Below are positions 44,452 to 52,890 of a DNA stretch of 64,000 bases, one piece after another. Position 1 is the first letter of the stretch; each line of letters begins with the position of its first letter. The stretch covers positions 124,001 through 188,000 of the forward strand of contig NZ_JACCFM010000001.1 of assembly GCF_013410665.1 (NCBI RefSeq), given 5' to 3'. The position numbers and the translations under genes were made by a program. The notes beneath the pieces are model-generated. The model was not told where the DNA came from. It saw only the letters and a list, made by a program, of their open reading frames with translations, and did not search any database. The stretch comes from Leifsonia psychrotolerans. GTDB taxonomy: Bacteria > Actinomycetota > Actinomycetes > Actinomycetales > Microbacteriaceae.

Positions 44452-45495
44452 CAGGGGAGTGCCCGAGCCCCCGTGACGCCAGCCGATCGCGGGTGCGACA
44501 TACTTCGCGATGTTCTCCAGCAGGTGGGCGTTGTAGTCGACGCCGAGCATGTTGGGCACCGTGATCATCAGGGTGTCGGCGTCCATTACCGCGGCATCCT
44601 GGGCGAGTTCGGCGGCGATGCGGTCGGGCTCGCCGACATAGCTCGTGCCGAATCGTGCGATGCCGCCGTCGATGTACCCGACCTGGTCGCTCCGTTCGCC
44701 GTCTGCGGCCCCACCGAAGTATGCGCGATCCTGGTCAGTCACGATCGGAATGATGCTGCGGCTGACCGACACGCGAGGTTCGCGGGCGTGCCCGGCGGCC
44801 TTCCACGCGTCACGGAACATCTGAATCTGTTCGGCCTGCAGCTCGTCAAATGGAACCCCGGTATCTTCGGTGAGCAGTGTCGAGCTCATCAGGTTCATGC
44901 CCTGCTCTGCGGTTCGAACCGCCGTGGCTCGGGAACCGGCACCCCACCAGATGCGGTCGGGCAATCCGGGGGAGCGCGGCTCGATCGCCAGAGGGCTGAG
45001 CGACCGCGTCATCTGCGGGTTCGGGCGCGCCATCGCGGCACCACTGATCGCGGCGCGGAAGATCTCGGTGTGCTGGTGCGCGAGGTCTGCCGCCGTCTGC
45101 GGGGGCTCGGGCACGAAGCCGAACGACTCGTATCCGTCGAGCGCCGTCTCGGGTGACCCGCGGCTGATGCCGAGCTGCAACCGGCCGTCGCTGATCAGGT
45201 CGGTCGCGGCCGCCTCCTCGGCCAGATACAGCGGGTTCTCGTAGCGCATGTCGATCACGCCCGTGCCGATCTCGATGCGGCTCGTTCGGGCGGCGATGGC
45301 CGACAAGAGTGGGAACGGCGAGGCGAGCTGCTGGGCGAAGTGGTGCACACGCACGAACGCGCCGTCGATGCCGATCTCTTCGGCCGCGACGGCAAGTTCG
45401 ATCGACTGCAGCAGTGCGTCTTGCGCGGTGCGCACCAGCGAGCCGGGGATCGCCTGCCAGTGCCCGAACGAGAGGAAGCCGATGCGTTTGTCCAT
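44446..45495 (-). CDS. LLM-class flavin-dependent oxidoreductase
   Basis: A 349-residue bacterial-luciferase-like TIM-barrel enzyme using FMN or F420. Features: IGFLSFGHWQ start, GIDGAFVRVHHFAQQLASPFPLLSAIAARTSRIEIGTGVIDMRYENPLYLAEEAA, and LQLGISRGSPE. The ATG at 45495 is preferred over one at 45558 because the fold begins directly after it. The last residues (GTPLA) and the stop lie in the extragenic repeat, suggesting the repeat's insertion fixed the present stop. Substrate unknown. Confidence 0.9.
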   Translation of the reverse strand: MDKRIGFLSFGHWQAIPGSLVRTAQDALLQSIELAVAAEEIGIDGAFVRVHHFAQQLASPFPLLSAIAARTSRIEIGTGVIDMRYENPLYLAEEAAATDLISDGRLQLGISRGSPETALDGYESFGFVPEPPQTAADLAHQHTEIFRAAISGAAMARPNPQMTRSLSPLAIEPRSPGLPDRIWWGAGSRATAVRTAEQGMNLMSSTLLTEDTGVPFDELQAEQIQMFRDAWKAAGHAREPRVSVSRSIIPIVTDQDRAYFGGAADGERSDQVGYIDGGIARFGTSYVGEPDRIAAELAQDAAVMDADTLMITVPNMLGVDYNAHLLENIAKYVAPAIGWRHGGSGTPLA

Positions 45496-45663
45496 GCCAG
45501 GCACAGCGCAGCGGATGCCGCGGGTATTCCCTGCCAGTGGCATCCGCTGGCGCATCACGAACGCCCGGCTGCAGGGCGAGACCGGTTGGCGCGCACCCGT
45601 AGACTGCTCCCTTCAGCTTGTTTTCGGTGGAATCAAGCGACGACTTCGTGGGGGAGAAGGACT

Positions 45664-46752
45664 ATGTCGACTGGTGAGACCGCAACGAGGCCTGCACGGG
45701 ACGTCTTCTGGAAGGCATGGCCGTGGATCGCCTGGTTTCTCCCAGCTGCGTTGATTGTAATAAAGCTCACGTCGGGTACCGGGGGCTGGGAAGTAGCCTT
45801 CTACATCCTTCTTTCGCCCGTGGTTCTGCCGGCGTTGGGCCTACTGTTCATGACGCCGCGGTTTATTCTGCGCAAGCGTGGGCACACCTTCACGCCGCTC
45901 ACGATCGCAATACTCATGATGGTGACCTGGACGGGCCTGGCATTGTCGATCATTGCTGCGCGCGGCATTGGCGATAGCGGCAGCTCCGACTCGCTGCTGC
46001 GTGACGTCTTTTCCATTGTCACGCGGCGATTTGAGTTACTGCTCACTATCGTTTCGCCGTTAGCGGCGCTGTTCGCGTATATCGCGGCGGTGATCTGCGC
46101 ATTCAGTTTTCGGCCGAGGAGCGAGCGGCCAGTGCGGGCTGCTCGGTGGTGGATTGCTATTCCTGCCGTTCCACTGGCGTTCGTGCTTCTGGCTGGCGGC
46201 ATCGAGCTTGTCCTGCTTCAGGCGCGGGACGCCGCAGGCGACAGGGAAATTGACGTGGTCTGGATGGACCCCGTCGAAGCCGACCGGCTCTTTGGCGAGC
46301 GAATAGCTGAGACCCAGAACTTGCTCGCACCGGTGAGCACGGCGATCGCCGAGAACGTCTCGTCGATTCCCGAGGTGATCGATGAATACGAGGAGTACCA
46401 AAGGAGGAGGGACGGGAACGAGGCCTACCGCGGGCGCGATGGCTCACAATACACAGTCGATGTCATGTGGACGCAACTCACGGATGAGAGCCCAGAGGAC
46501 ATTGCGCCGACCCTACAGCGCGTTGTCGAGGAGCAGGCGTGGCGGCCAGCCCACTTCGAAGATACGTATGGGCCACCCTGCCGCGGCTGGGGAAGTGAAT
46601 CGGTGTGCTTCACAATGCAAAATGAAGCGGGGTACAGGATGGTAGTGCGCGCCAGTACCGTGGAGGCAACGGAAACGGCTCCGAGCCACACCCGGATCAG
46701 TGTCGACGTGAACAGCCCCGTCTACTGGCTTGAAGGCCCAAGAAGAGTATGA
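45664..46752 (+). CDS. Membrane protein with five helices and an extracytoplasmic C-terminal domain
   Basis: A 362-residue protein. Five hydrophobic helices occupy about residues 17-180, followed by a soluble domain of about 180 residues with two cysteines (GPPCRGWGSESVCFTM) that could form a disulfide outside the cell. GGAGAAGG precedes the ATG at 45664. Base composition appears less GC-rich than that of its neighbours (for example GTAATAAAG, ACAATACACAG), hinting at acquisition. No family was recognised and no operon partner is evident. Confidence 0.75.
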   Translation: MSTGETATRPARDVFWKAWPWIAWFLPAALIVIKLTSGTGGWEVAFYILLSPVVLPALGLLFMTPRFILRKRGHTFTPLTIAILMMVTWTGLALSIIAARGIGDSGSSDSLLRDVFSIVTRRFELLLTIVSPLAALFAYIAAVICAFSFRPRSERPVRAARWWIAIPAVPLAFVLLAGGIELVLLQARDAAGDREIDVVWMDPVEADRLFGERIAETQNLLAPVSTAIAENVSSIPEVIDEYEEYQRRRDGNEAYRGRDGSQYTVDVMWTQLTDESPEDIAPTLQRVVEEQAWRPAHFEDTYGPPCRGWGSESVCFTMQNEAGYRMVVRASTVEATETAPSHTRISVDVNSPVYWLEGPRRV

Positions 46753-46861
46753 CCGGCCGCAGTTTCGGATGCTGGGGAACACCAGCCACGGGAGAATGGT
46801 TGTAGCAGGCGGACACACCAGCGATTGCAGGGTGGGCCGCAGCCGCAACGAAAGGCAGTCA

Positions 46862-48202
46862 GTGTCATTACCCGCACCCGGCGTCACCCGAGAGCCGATG
46901 ACCGAGCCGATGGCCAAGCCCCTGACCGTGCCCTTGACCGAGGCAGAGGTCGCCCGGCTCCGTGCCGACTTCCCGGCGCTCGCCGAGACCGTCAACGATC
47001 AGCCGCTGGCCTACCTCGACTCCGGCGCGACGGCCCAGCGTCCGCAGTCGGTTCTGGATGCCGAACTGCAGTTTCTGATTCACAGCAATGCGGCAGTGCA
47101 CCGCGGCGCCCACACCCTGGCCGGACTGGCCACCGAAGCCTATGAAGACGCGCGGGCGACGCTGGCCGGGTTCGTCGGCGCGGACGTCGACGAGATCGTC
47201 TGGACGTCCAACGCGACCGATGCCCTCAACCTCGTCGCCTACGGTATGGCCAACGCCAGCCACGGCCGCGGCGGGGCGGCCGCCGAGCGGTTTGCCCTGA
47301 CTACCGGCGACGAGATCGTCGTGACCGAGGCCGAGCACCACGCCAACCTCATCCCGTGGCAAGAGCTTGCCGCCCAGACCGGCGCGACCCTGCGTTTCAT
47401 TCCCGTCGACGATGACGGCATTTACACGGTCGCCGATGCAGCCGCCGTGATCGGTGAAAAGACGAAGGTCATCGCGATCGGACACGTTTCGAACGTCACG
47501 GGTTTCGTCGCGCCGGTCACCGAGATCGTCGCCCTCGCGCATGCGCACGGCGCCCTCGTCGTGCTCGACGCCTGCCAGTCCGCCCCGCACCGCCGGCTCG
47601 ACGTGCGCGCTCTCGGCATCGATTTCGCGGCGTTATCGGGCCACAAGATGCTCGGCCCGACCGGTATCGGTGTGCTCTATGGTCGCGCCGAACTGCTGAA
47701 CGCGCTGCCGCCGTTTCGCACGGGCGGATCGATGATCAGCACCGTCACCATGCACGAAGCCGACTACCTGCCGGCCCCGCAACGCTTTGAGGCCGGCACG
47801 CAGCCCGTCTCACAGGCCGTCGCACTGGCCGCGGCCGTGCGCTACCTCGAGGGCGTTGGCCTTGACCGAATCGAGGCACGCGAAGAGCAACTCGCCGAAC
47901 GGATGCTGCAGGGCCTGGCGTCGATTCCCGGCATCCGTGTCGTGGGCCCCGCCGCCGGAGTGCCTCGAGCGGGCCTGGTCAGCTTTGACGTCGCCGATGT
48001 GCACGCCCACGACGTGGGCCAGTTCCTCGACGCGCACGGAATCGCCGTGCGGGTCGGGCACCACTGCGCCCAACCGCTGCACCGCCGGCTCGGCTTCAGC
48101 GCCACCACGCGGGCCAGCGCCTACCTGTATACGACCGAGGCCGAGGTCGACCGTTTTCTCGCCGCCGTCGCGCAGGTGCGCGCCTACTTCGGGGAGGCAT
48201 GA
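46862..48202 (+). CDS. sufS: Cysteine desulfurase SufS
   Basis: A 446-residue class V aminotransferase that takes sulfur from cysteine for Fe-S assembly. The PLP lysine is in LSGHKMLGPTGIGVLYG, the catalytic Cys in VRVGHHCAQPLHRRLG; early blocks are YLDSGATAQRPQSVLDA and AEHHANLIPWQELA. The GTG at 46862 has GAAAGG upstream; an ATG at 46898, 12 residues in, is a good alternative. The stop overlaps the sufU start by 4 bases. The scaffold genes sufB, sufC and sufD are not in this window. Confidence 0.92.
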   Translation: MSLPAPGVTREPMTEPMAKPLTVPLTEAEVARLRADFPALAETVNDQPLAYLDSGATAQRPQSVLDAELQFLIHSNAAVHRGAHTLAGLATEAYEDARATLAGFVGADVDEIVWTSNATDALNLVAYGMANASHGRGGAAAERFALTTGDEIVVTEAEHHANLIPWQELAAQTGATLRFIPVDDDGIYTVADAAAVIGEKTKVIAIGHVSNVTGFVAPVTEIVALAHAHGALVVLDACQSAPHRRLDVRALGIDFAALSGHKMLGPTGIGVLYGRAELLNALPPFRTGGSMISTVTMHEADYLPAPQRFEAGTQPVSQAVALAAAVRYLEGVGLDRIEAREEQLAERMLQGLASIPGIRVVGPAAGVPRAGLVSFDVADVHAHDVGQFLDAHGIAVRVGHHCAQPLHRRLGFSATTRASAYLYTTEAEVDRFLAAVAQVRAYFGEA

Positions 48203-48654
48203 TGAGCGACGCACTCGCCGGCCTCTACCAGCAGGTCATTCTCGATCATTCGAAACTGCGCACCGGATTCGGGCAGCTCGACGAAGCGGATGCCGAGAGG
48301 TTCGAGCGCAACCCGAGCTGTGGCGACGAGATCACCCTGCAGCTGGCGCTTGAACCGGGCACCGATCGGGTGCGGTCGCTGGCCTGGTCGGGAGCGGGCT
48401 GCAGTATCTCCCAGGCATCGGCATCCGTGCTGGCCGGGCTGGCCCCGGGTCTGACGACGACCGAACTTCAGTCGACCATTGATGCGTTCCGCGAGATGAT
48501 GCGTTCGCGGGGGATCGGGGATCCCGACGAGGACGTGCTCGGCGATGCCGTTGTGTTCCAGGGCGTCTCGAAATTCGTGATGCGCGTCAAATGCGCGATG
48601 CTCGCCTGGGTGGCGGCAGAGGGCTGCCTGGCCGATGTAGCCGCTGCGCGCTGA
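48199..48654 (+). CDS. sufU: SufU-type Fe-S cluster assembly / sulfur-transfer protein
   Basis: A 151-residue zinc-dependent sulfurtransferase partner of SufS. The three conserved cysteines are in NPSCGDEITL, SGAGCSISQASAS and MRVKCAMLAW, with the Asp of GDE as fourth zinc ligand. GGGGAGGC precedes the ATG, which overlaps the sufS stop, so the pair is translationally coupled. Confidence 0.93.
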   Translation: MMSDALAGLYQQVILDHSKLRTGFGQLDEADAERFERNPSCGDEITLQLALEPGTDRVRSLAWSGAGCSISQASASVLAGLAPGLTTTELQSTIDAFREMMRSRGIGDPDEDVLGDAVVFQGVSKFVMRVKCAMLAWVAAEGCLADVAAAR

Positions 48655-48660
48655 GCCTAC

Positions 48661-49683
48661 TCAGGATTGTCCGGCCTCGTGCACGCTGCGACGCACCTCA
48701 TCGATGATTTCCATGATCGCCAGCGAATCATCGAGCGTGTGCAACGGGGATTCGGTCAGGCCGTCAGCAACATGCGCAGCGATGGCGGTCGCCTGCCAGC
48801 AGAGGCCGTCCCGCAGGCGCAGCCCCGACTCGTCGGTCCAGCTCTGGCGGTCATCCGCGGTGACCAGGTCGAATCCGTCGGGCATCAGAAACGGGCTCCG
48901 CACCTCGATGCGTGCGAGGGTGCCGCTGATCGTGGCCTCGGTCGGGGTGTCGGCGAGCATCGTCGTGGAGAGGAGTGCCTGGGCGGAATTAGCTGCGGTG
49001 AAGATCATGGCCACCTGCCCGTCCACGCCCGAATCGGTCAGCTGTCCGCGGGCCACAATCTCCTGCGGGTGCCCGAGCACGAACCGTCCGAACCAGACCG
49101 GGTAGATTCCGATGTCGCGCATCGCCCCGCCCCCGGTTTCGGGTCGAAAGACCGGTACCGTCTGATCGGTGCCGAAATCCGCGCCGAAGTCAGCGGTGAC
49201 GAGAGTCACCGTGCCCAGCCGGCCGGACTCGAGCAACTGGAGGATCACGTCCGTCTGCGGCAGAAATCTGCTCCACATTGCTTCCATCGCAAACACCCCG
49301 GCAGCCCGGGCCGCCTGGGCGATGGCCAGTGCATCGGCGTGGTCAACCCCGATGGGCTTTTCGACCAGCACGTGTTTGCCGGCCGCGATCGCCTGCAGGG
49401 CGAGCGGTCGATGTTGGCTATTCGGTGCAGCCACATAGACAATGTCGACCTCGGGATCGTCGACGAGCCCCTGGGCGGAACCATAGCTCCGCGGGATGCC
49501 GTGCGTACGGGCGAAGTGCTCGGCTCGGGCTGCAGAGCGAGAGCCAACGGCGGTCACTCGTTGGTCCGTGTGGGCGTGCAGAGTACTGACGAAGTCGGTG
49601 GCGATGCCACCGGGGCCGAGCACGCCCCACCTCAGCTGCGGCCCACCGCGCAGCGGTACGACACGGGGGTGCGGAAAGGTCAC
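48661..49683 (-). CDS. Gfo/Idh/MocA-family oxidoreductase
   Basis: A 340-residue NAD(P)-dependent sugar or inositol-type dehydrogenase. The Rossmann start is LRWGVLGPGGIATDFV and the EKP motif reads VLVEKPIGVDHADA, where the Lys is catalytic. VDIVYVAAPNSQHRPLAL precedes it. The start is GTG at 49683, overlapping the stop of the upstream acetyltransferase gene by 4 bases (GTGA). Substrate not identifiable. Convergent with sufU, leaving only 6 bases. Confidence 0.9.
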   Translation of the reverse strand: MTFPHPRVVPLRGGPQLRWGVLGPGGIATDFVSTLHAHTDQRVTAVGSRSAARAEHFARTHGIPRSYGSAQGLVDDPEVDIVYVAAPNSQHRPLALQAIAAGKHVLVEKPIGVDHADALAIAQAARAAGVFAMEAMWSRFLPQTDVILQLLESGRLGTVTLVTADFGADFGTDQTVPVFRPETGGGAMRDIGIYPVWFGRFVLGHPQEIVARGQLTDSGVDGQVAMIFTAANSAQALLSTTMLADTPTEATISGTLARIEVRSPFLMPDGFDLVTADDRQSWTDESGLRLRDGLCWQATAIAAHVADGLTESPLHTLDDSLAIMEIIDEVRRSVHEAGQS

Positions 49684-50273
49684 GACAGCCTCATTCCCAG
49701 ATAGAGCGACGTCTCGCCCACCTCCACCTGCTGAAAACCCAGGTGCTGGTAGAAGGAGATGGCATTGTGGTTCTCCGCGCCGACATTCAGATGCACGCCG
49801 GGTACGTCGCGGCCACGGAATTCCGCCAGAACCGCGTCAATCAAGGCTCGCCCAGAGCCGTGACCCTGCAGCCGGGGCATCAGGTCAATGTGCAGATGGG
49901 CGGGAAAGTCCGCGACCACCGACTCGGGTGCTCGAACCGGCGCGTGAATCTGACGGATCAGCTCATCGTCGCTGGTTGATCCGCCGCGGTCGGGGTAGCG
50001 CAGCCGCAGGGCTGGCCACCACTCGGCCTCGGCCCAGTCCTCGAAGCCCCGTGTGTCGGCGGTGCCGAGCAGATAGCCGCCCACGCCCGCCTCGTCGGCG
50101 ACGACGAAGCACAGGTCAGGCTCGCGGACGAGATACGGTCCGACGTAGACGTGACCGAGGAGATCGGGATGCTGATGCAGCAGGCTACCCGTGGGCGTGC
50201 GCTCCGCCGTCTCAAAGCAGATTCGGTACAGGCTCGGCAGATCGGCCCACGTCGCCCGGTGCATCTCGCTCAT
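49680..50273 (-). CDS. GNAT-family N-acetyltransferase
   Basis: A 197-residue acyltransferase: HRATWADLPSLYRICFETAER at the start, acetyl-CoA-binding LMPRLQGHGSGRALIDAV (Q-x-x-G-x-G/A type), and VGAENHNAISFYQHLGFQQVE at the end. The layout with a middle insertion including FPAHLHIDL matches relatives of human O-GlcNAcase's C-terminal acetyltransferase-like domain, which is interesting beside the GH84 operon (inference). The ATG at 50273 is chosen (an in-frame start at 50300 is possible). It is divergent from the GntR operon across about 210 bases with DasR-like half sites. Confidence 0.85.
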   Translation of the reverse strand: MSEMHRATWADLPSLYRICFETAERTPTGSLLHQHPDLLGHVYVGPYLVREPDLCFVVADEAGVGGYLLGTADTRGFEDWAEAEWWPALRLRYPDRGGSTSDDELIRQIHAPVRAPESVVADFPAHLHIDLMPRLQGHGSGRALIDAVLAEFRGRDVPGVHLNVGAENHNAISFYQHLGFQQVEVGETSLYLGMRLS

Positions 50274-50298
50274 GGCGCCCACCCTAGCGTGCCGACGC

Positions 50299-50443
50299 AA
50301 GTGGTCTACTTAAAAAGTTCCGCCTCGTCGCGGAGTGGTCTCGCTGGTCGGCGGCCAAAGACCAGAACGTGCCGCAGAAACAGGCCTGAGATCGCCGGGG
50401 GTGGGCAGCTGGCCGGGGGTGCGCCATCGCTCAAGTGGTCTAC
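50299..50443. promoter_or_regulatory. DasR-like half sites upstream of the amino-sugar operon
   Basis: AAGTGGTCTAC occurs at 50299-50309 and 50433-50443, and a related AGTGGTCTC at 50334-50342. AGTGGTCTA is the left half of the consensus for the GntR/HutC-type GlcNAc regulator DasR (A-C/G-TGGTCTAGACCA-C/G-T). The sites lie between the divergent acetyltransferase gene and the GntR gene, so this GntR protein is the natural candidate to bind them. Confidence 0.65.
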
Positions 50444-50486
50444 AGCCATCCTTGTCGCCCGGTCGTAAGTACGCTCTACTGTCTGC

Positions 50487-51233
50487 GTGGCCATCACCGA
50501 TGATTCGACCAGACACACGCTGCGCGCCGAGCTCAGAGAACTCGTTGCCGAGGCTTCGGTCGGCGATCGCCTCCCGGGCGAACGCGATTTGAGCATCCGC
50601 TGGGGAGTCGCCAGAATGACGATTCGCCGCGCCGTCGACACCCTGGTGACGGAGGGTCTGGTGGAACGCCGACATGGTTCGGGAACCTATGTCACCCCGC
50701 AGCCGTTCGTGCGTCTGCTCGGCTTGACCTCGTTCAGCCAAGATATGCGGGCCCGAGGCTTGGTGCCCGGTAGCCGCATGCTCGCCTTTCGGATCACCGA
50801 CGCGGATGCGGGCATCGCGGCGCAACTTCAGGTGCCCATCGGCACCCGCGTGGTCAGCTTCGCGCGGTTGCGGTTGGCCAGCGGTGAGGCGATGGCGGTG
50901 GAAACCGTGTGGATCCCCGAATCTCTGGTTCCCGGCCTCACGAGTGCCGACCTCGACGGTTCGCTGTATGAACTGCTCGCTGCGCGCCACGGCATCGTCA
51001 CCGGTTCCGCCCAGGTCTCGATCGAACCGATGCTGCCGGATGCGCGGGTTCGAGAGCTGCTCACTCTTGCCGAGGGGCAAGCCTGCCTGCGCATCCGCAT
51101 GGTCGATTCAGATTCTCGCGGGCACGTGATCATGATCGCCAGTTGCTGCTATCGCGGCGATAAGTATCAGTTGACGGCGGATATCTCAGGCGGTGCCTTC
51201 ACCGTTGTGCAGAGCAAGGCCGGTGGGCGATGA
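50487..51233 (+). CDS. GntR-family (HutC subfamily) transcriptional regulator, DasR/NagR-like
   Basis: A 248-residue regulator. The N-terminal winged helix has GDRLPGERDLSIRWGVARMTIRRAVDTLVTEGLVERRHGSGTYV (about 27-70); the C-terminal UTRA effector domain has LTSFSQDMRARGLVPGSRML and LASGEAMAVETVWIPESL. HutC-type regulators of this kind sense amino-sugar phosphates. GTG start. It is the first gene of a seven-gene operon with 4-base overlaps at several junctions, and DasR-like half sites lie upstream, so autoregulation is likely. Confidence 0.9.
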   Translation: MAITDDSTRHTLRAELRELVAEASVGDRLPGERDLSIRWGVARMTIRRAVDTLVTEGLVERRHGSGTYVTPQPFVRLLGLTSFSQDMRARGLVPGSRMLAFRITDADAGIAAQLQVPIGTRVVSFARLRLASGEAMAVETVWIPESLVPGLTSADLDGSLYELLAARHGIVTGSAQVSIEPMLPDARVRELLTLAEGQACLRIRMVDSDSRGHVIMIASCCYRGDKYQLTADISGGAFTVVQSKAGGR

Positions 51234-52153
51234 GGGTTCTCGGAGTCGACGGCGGCCAGTCGGGCATTCGACTGGCACATTCCGAACACGCGCACATCGT
51301 GGAGGTCGCCGGGGTCAGCCGGTTGGAGGGTGACGTCGTTGTGGGCGTGGCGGATGCCGTCATCGAGGGCTGGCGCCGCGCCGGATTCGCCCCGGTTGAG
51401 AGGGTCGTGCTCGGTTTGACGACGGCGCCCTTCGATCGCGCGGAGGCGGATCGCCTCAGCGCCCTCGTGGCCGAAGCGACCGGCGCCACCGACGTGTGGC
51501 TGGCCGACGATACCGTCACCAGCCACGCCGGTGCGCTGTCGGGTGGTCACGGTGTGTCACTCATCGCCGGCACCGGAGTCGCCTGCTTGGCCGTTCCGGA
51601 GATCGGTAGGCCGCGGGTGATCGACGGGCATGGGTTCCTGCTCGGAGACGCCGGTGGGGCATTCTGGGTTGGGAGCCGGGGCCTTCGCGCCGCACTGAAA
51701 GCGACCGACGGGCGTGCGAGTGCGACGCGCTTGACGACGCTGGCCACCGAGCAATTCGGCGATCTGGCCACGCTGCCCATCCGGCTGCACAGTGCCGCAC
51801 GGCCGGTGAACATGATCGCCCACTTCGCCCGCGCAGTGCAGGCGGCCGCGGATGCCGGTGATGCGGCGGCCGGCGTGATTCTCGATGCTGCGGCCGAGGA
51901 ATTGTTCGGCACAATCCGGGCTGGGGTGCTCTGGGCCAACGGCTCGCCGACGCCCGTGGCCCTTGGCGGCGGACTACTCGTCGGGCACGGACCGCTGCGG
52001 CAGCGACTCGATCTGCTGCTCGCAACCGAAGATGTGCGATCGCACACCGTCGAGGCGTCGGCTCTCGACGGCGCCCTCCGAATCGGAGTGACCGGTGTAA
52101 CCGATCGCTATCTGGACCTGATCCACGTGTGGAAAGTAGGAACGTCGACATGA
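51230..52153 (+). CDS. BadF/BadG-type ATPase, N-acetylglucosamine kinase-like
   Basis: A 307-residue kinase of the ASKHA fold. Phosphate-1 is VLGVDGGQSGIRLA; later blocks are VWLADDTVTSHAGAL (phosphate 2), GHGVSLIAGTGVACLA and VALGGGLLVGHGPLR (adenosine). Bacterial members phosphorylate N-acetylglucosamine or related amino sugars. It overlaps the GntR gene and the SIS gene by 4 bases each. Together they would convert imported or released GlcNAc to its 6-phosphate (inference). Confidence 0.88.
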   Translation: MRVLGVDGGQSGIRLAHSEHAHIVEVAGVSRLEGDVVVGVADAVIEGWRRAGFAPVERVVLGLTTAPFDRAEADRLSALVAEATGATDVWLADDTVTSHAGALSGGHGVSLIAGTGVACLAVPEIGRPRVIDGHGFLLGDAGGAFWVGSRGLRAALKATDGRASATRLTTLATEQFGDLATLPIRLHSAARPVNMIAHFARAVQAAADAGDAAAGVILDAAAEELFGTIRAGVLWANGSPTPVALGGGLLVGHGPLRQRLDLLLATEDVRSHTVEASALDGALRIGVTGVTDRYLDLIHVWKVGTST

Positions 52154-52890
52154 ACACGGTGCCCGAGTCGGCTGGAATGCGGTACCTCGAACTCGCCCAG
52201 GGGCTGATCACACGGCTGTGCGAGTCGCAATGGCCACAGATCAGTGCTGCGGCGCATCTCGTCGCCGACACCGTGGCTGCCCGGCACACCGTGCATGTAT
52301 TCGGGACCGGTCATTCGCACATGCTCGCCGAGGAGCTGTTCTACCGGGCCGGCGGGCTGGTGCGGGTGAGCCCCATCCTTTTCGACGGGCTCATGCTTCA
52401 CTCCAGCGCGCCGCTCAGCACCTCGCTCGAGCGGCTGAGTGGCCTTGCCGACGCGCTGCTTCTCGATCACCCAATCGTTCCGGGCGACGTTCTGATCGTC
52501 GCCTCGAACTCCGGCAGCAACGCCGTCTCGTCCGAGCTGGTGCAACGGGTCACACAGGGCGGTGTGTCGGTGATCGCCGTGACGAGTCTGCAGCACTCGA
52601 CATCCGTCCAGGCCCGCTCGAATCAACAGCCGAGGCTGCATGAGCTGGCCGACATCGTGATCGACAATGGCGGATGCGTGGGGGATGCGGCGGTGTCAAT
52701 CCGCGGATTCGACACCCGGGTGGCTCCGACCTCGACAGTGGTGGGGGCCGCGATCCTGAACGCAATGGTCGCCGAAGCGGTGCAGCTGATGGTTGAGCGG
52801 GGAGTCGTACCCGAGGTGTACTCGAGTAGCAATACGGCGGGCGGCGACGCCGCGAACTCTCGCTACATCGGCCAGGGCGTGCTCCGGTGA
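52150..52890 (+). CDS. SIS-domain protein (UPF0309 / sugar isomerase type)
   Basis: A 246-residue phosphosugar-binding protein. The SIS core is VHVFGTGHSHMLAEELFYRAGG and VLIVASNSGSNAVSSELVQRV; the end is EVYSSSNTAGGDAANSRY, typical of the UPF0309 group. Members are likely amino-sugar-phosphate isomerases or MurNAc-6-phosphate etherase relatives. ATG at 52150 overlaps the kinase stop; an ATG at 52129 adds 7 residues. Overlaps GH84 by 4 bases. Confidence 0.88.
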   Translation: MNTVPESAGMRYLELAQGLITRLCESQWPQISAAAHLVADTVAARHTVHVFGTGHSHMLAEELFYRAGGLVRVSPILFDGLMLHSSAPLSTSLERLSGLADALLLDHPIVPGDVLIVASNSGSNAVSSELVQRVTQGGVSVIAVTSLQHSTSVQARSNQQPRLHELADIVIDNGGCVGDAAVSIRGFDTRVAPTSTVVGAAILNAMVAEAVQLMVERGVVPEVYSSSNTAGGDAANSRYIGQGVLR

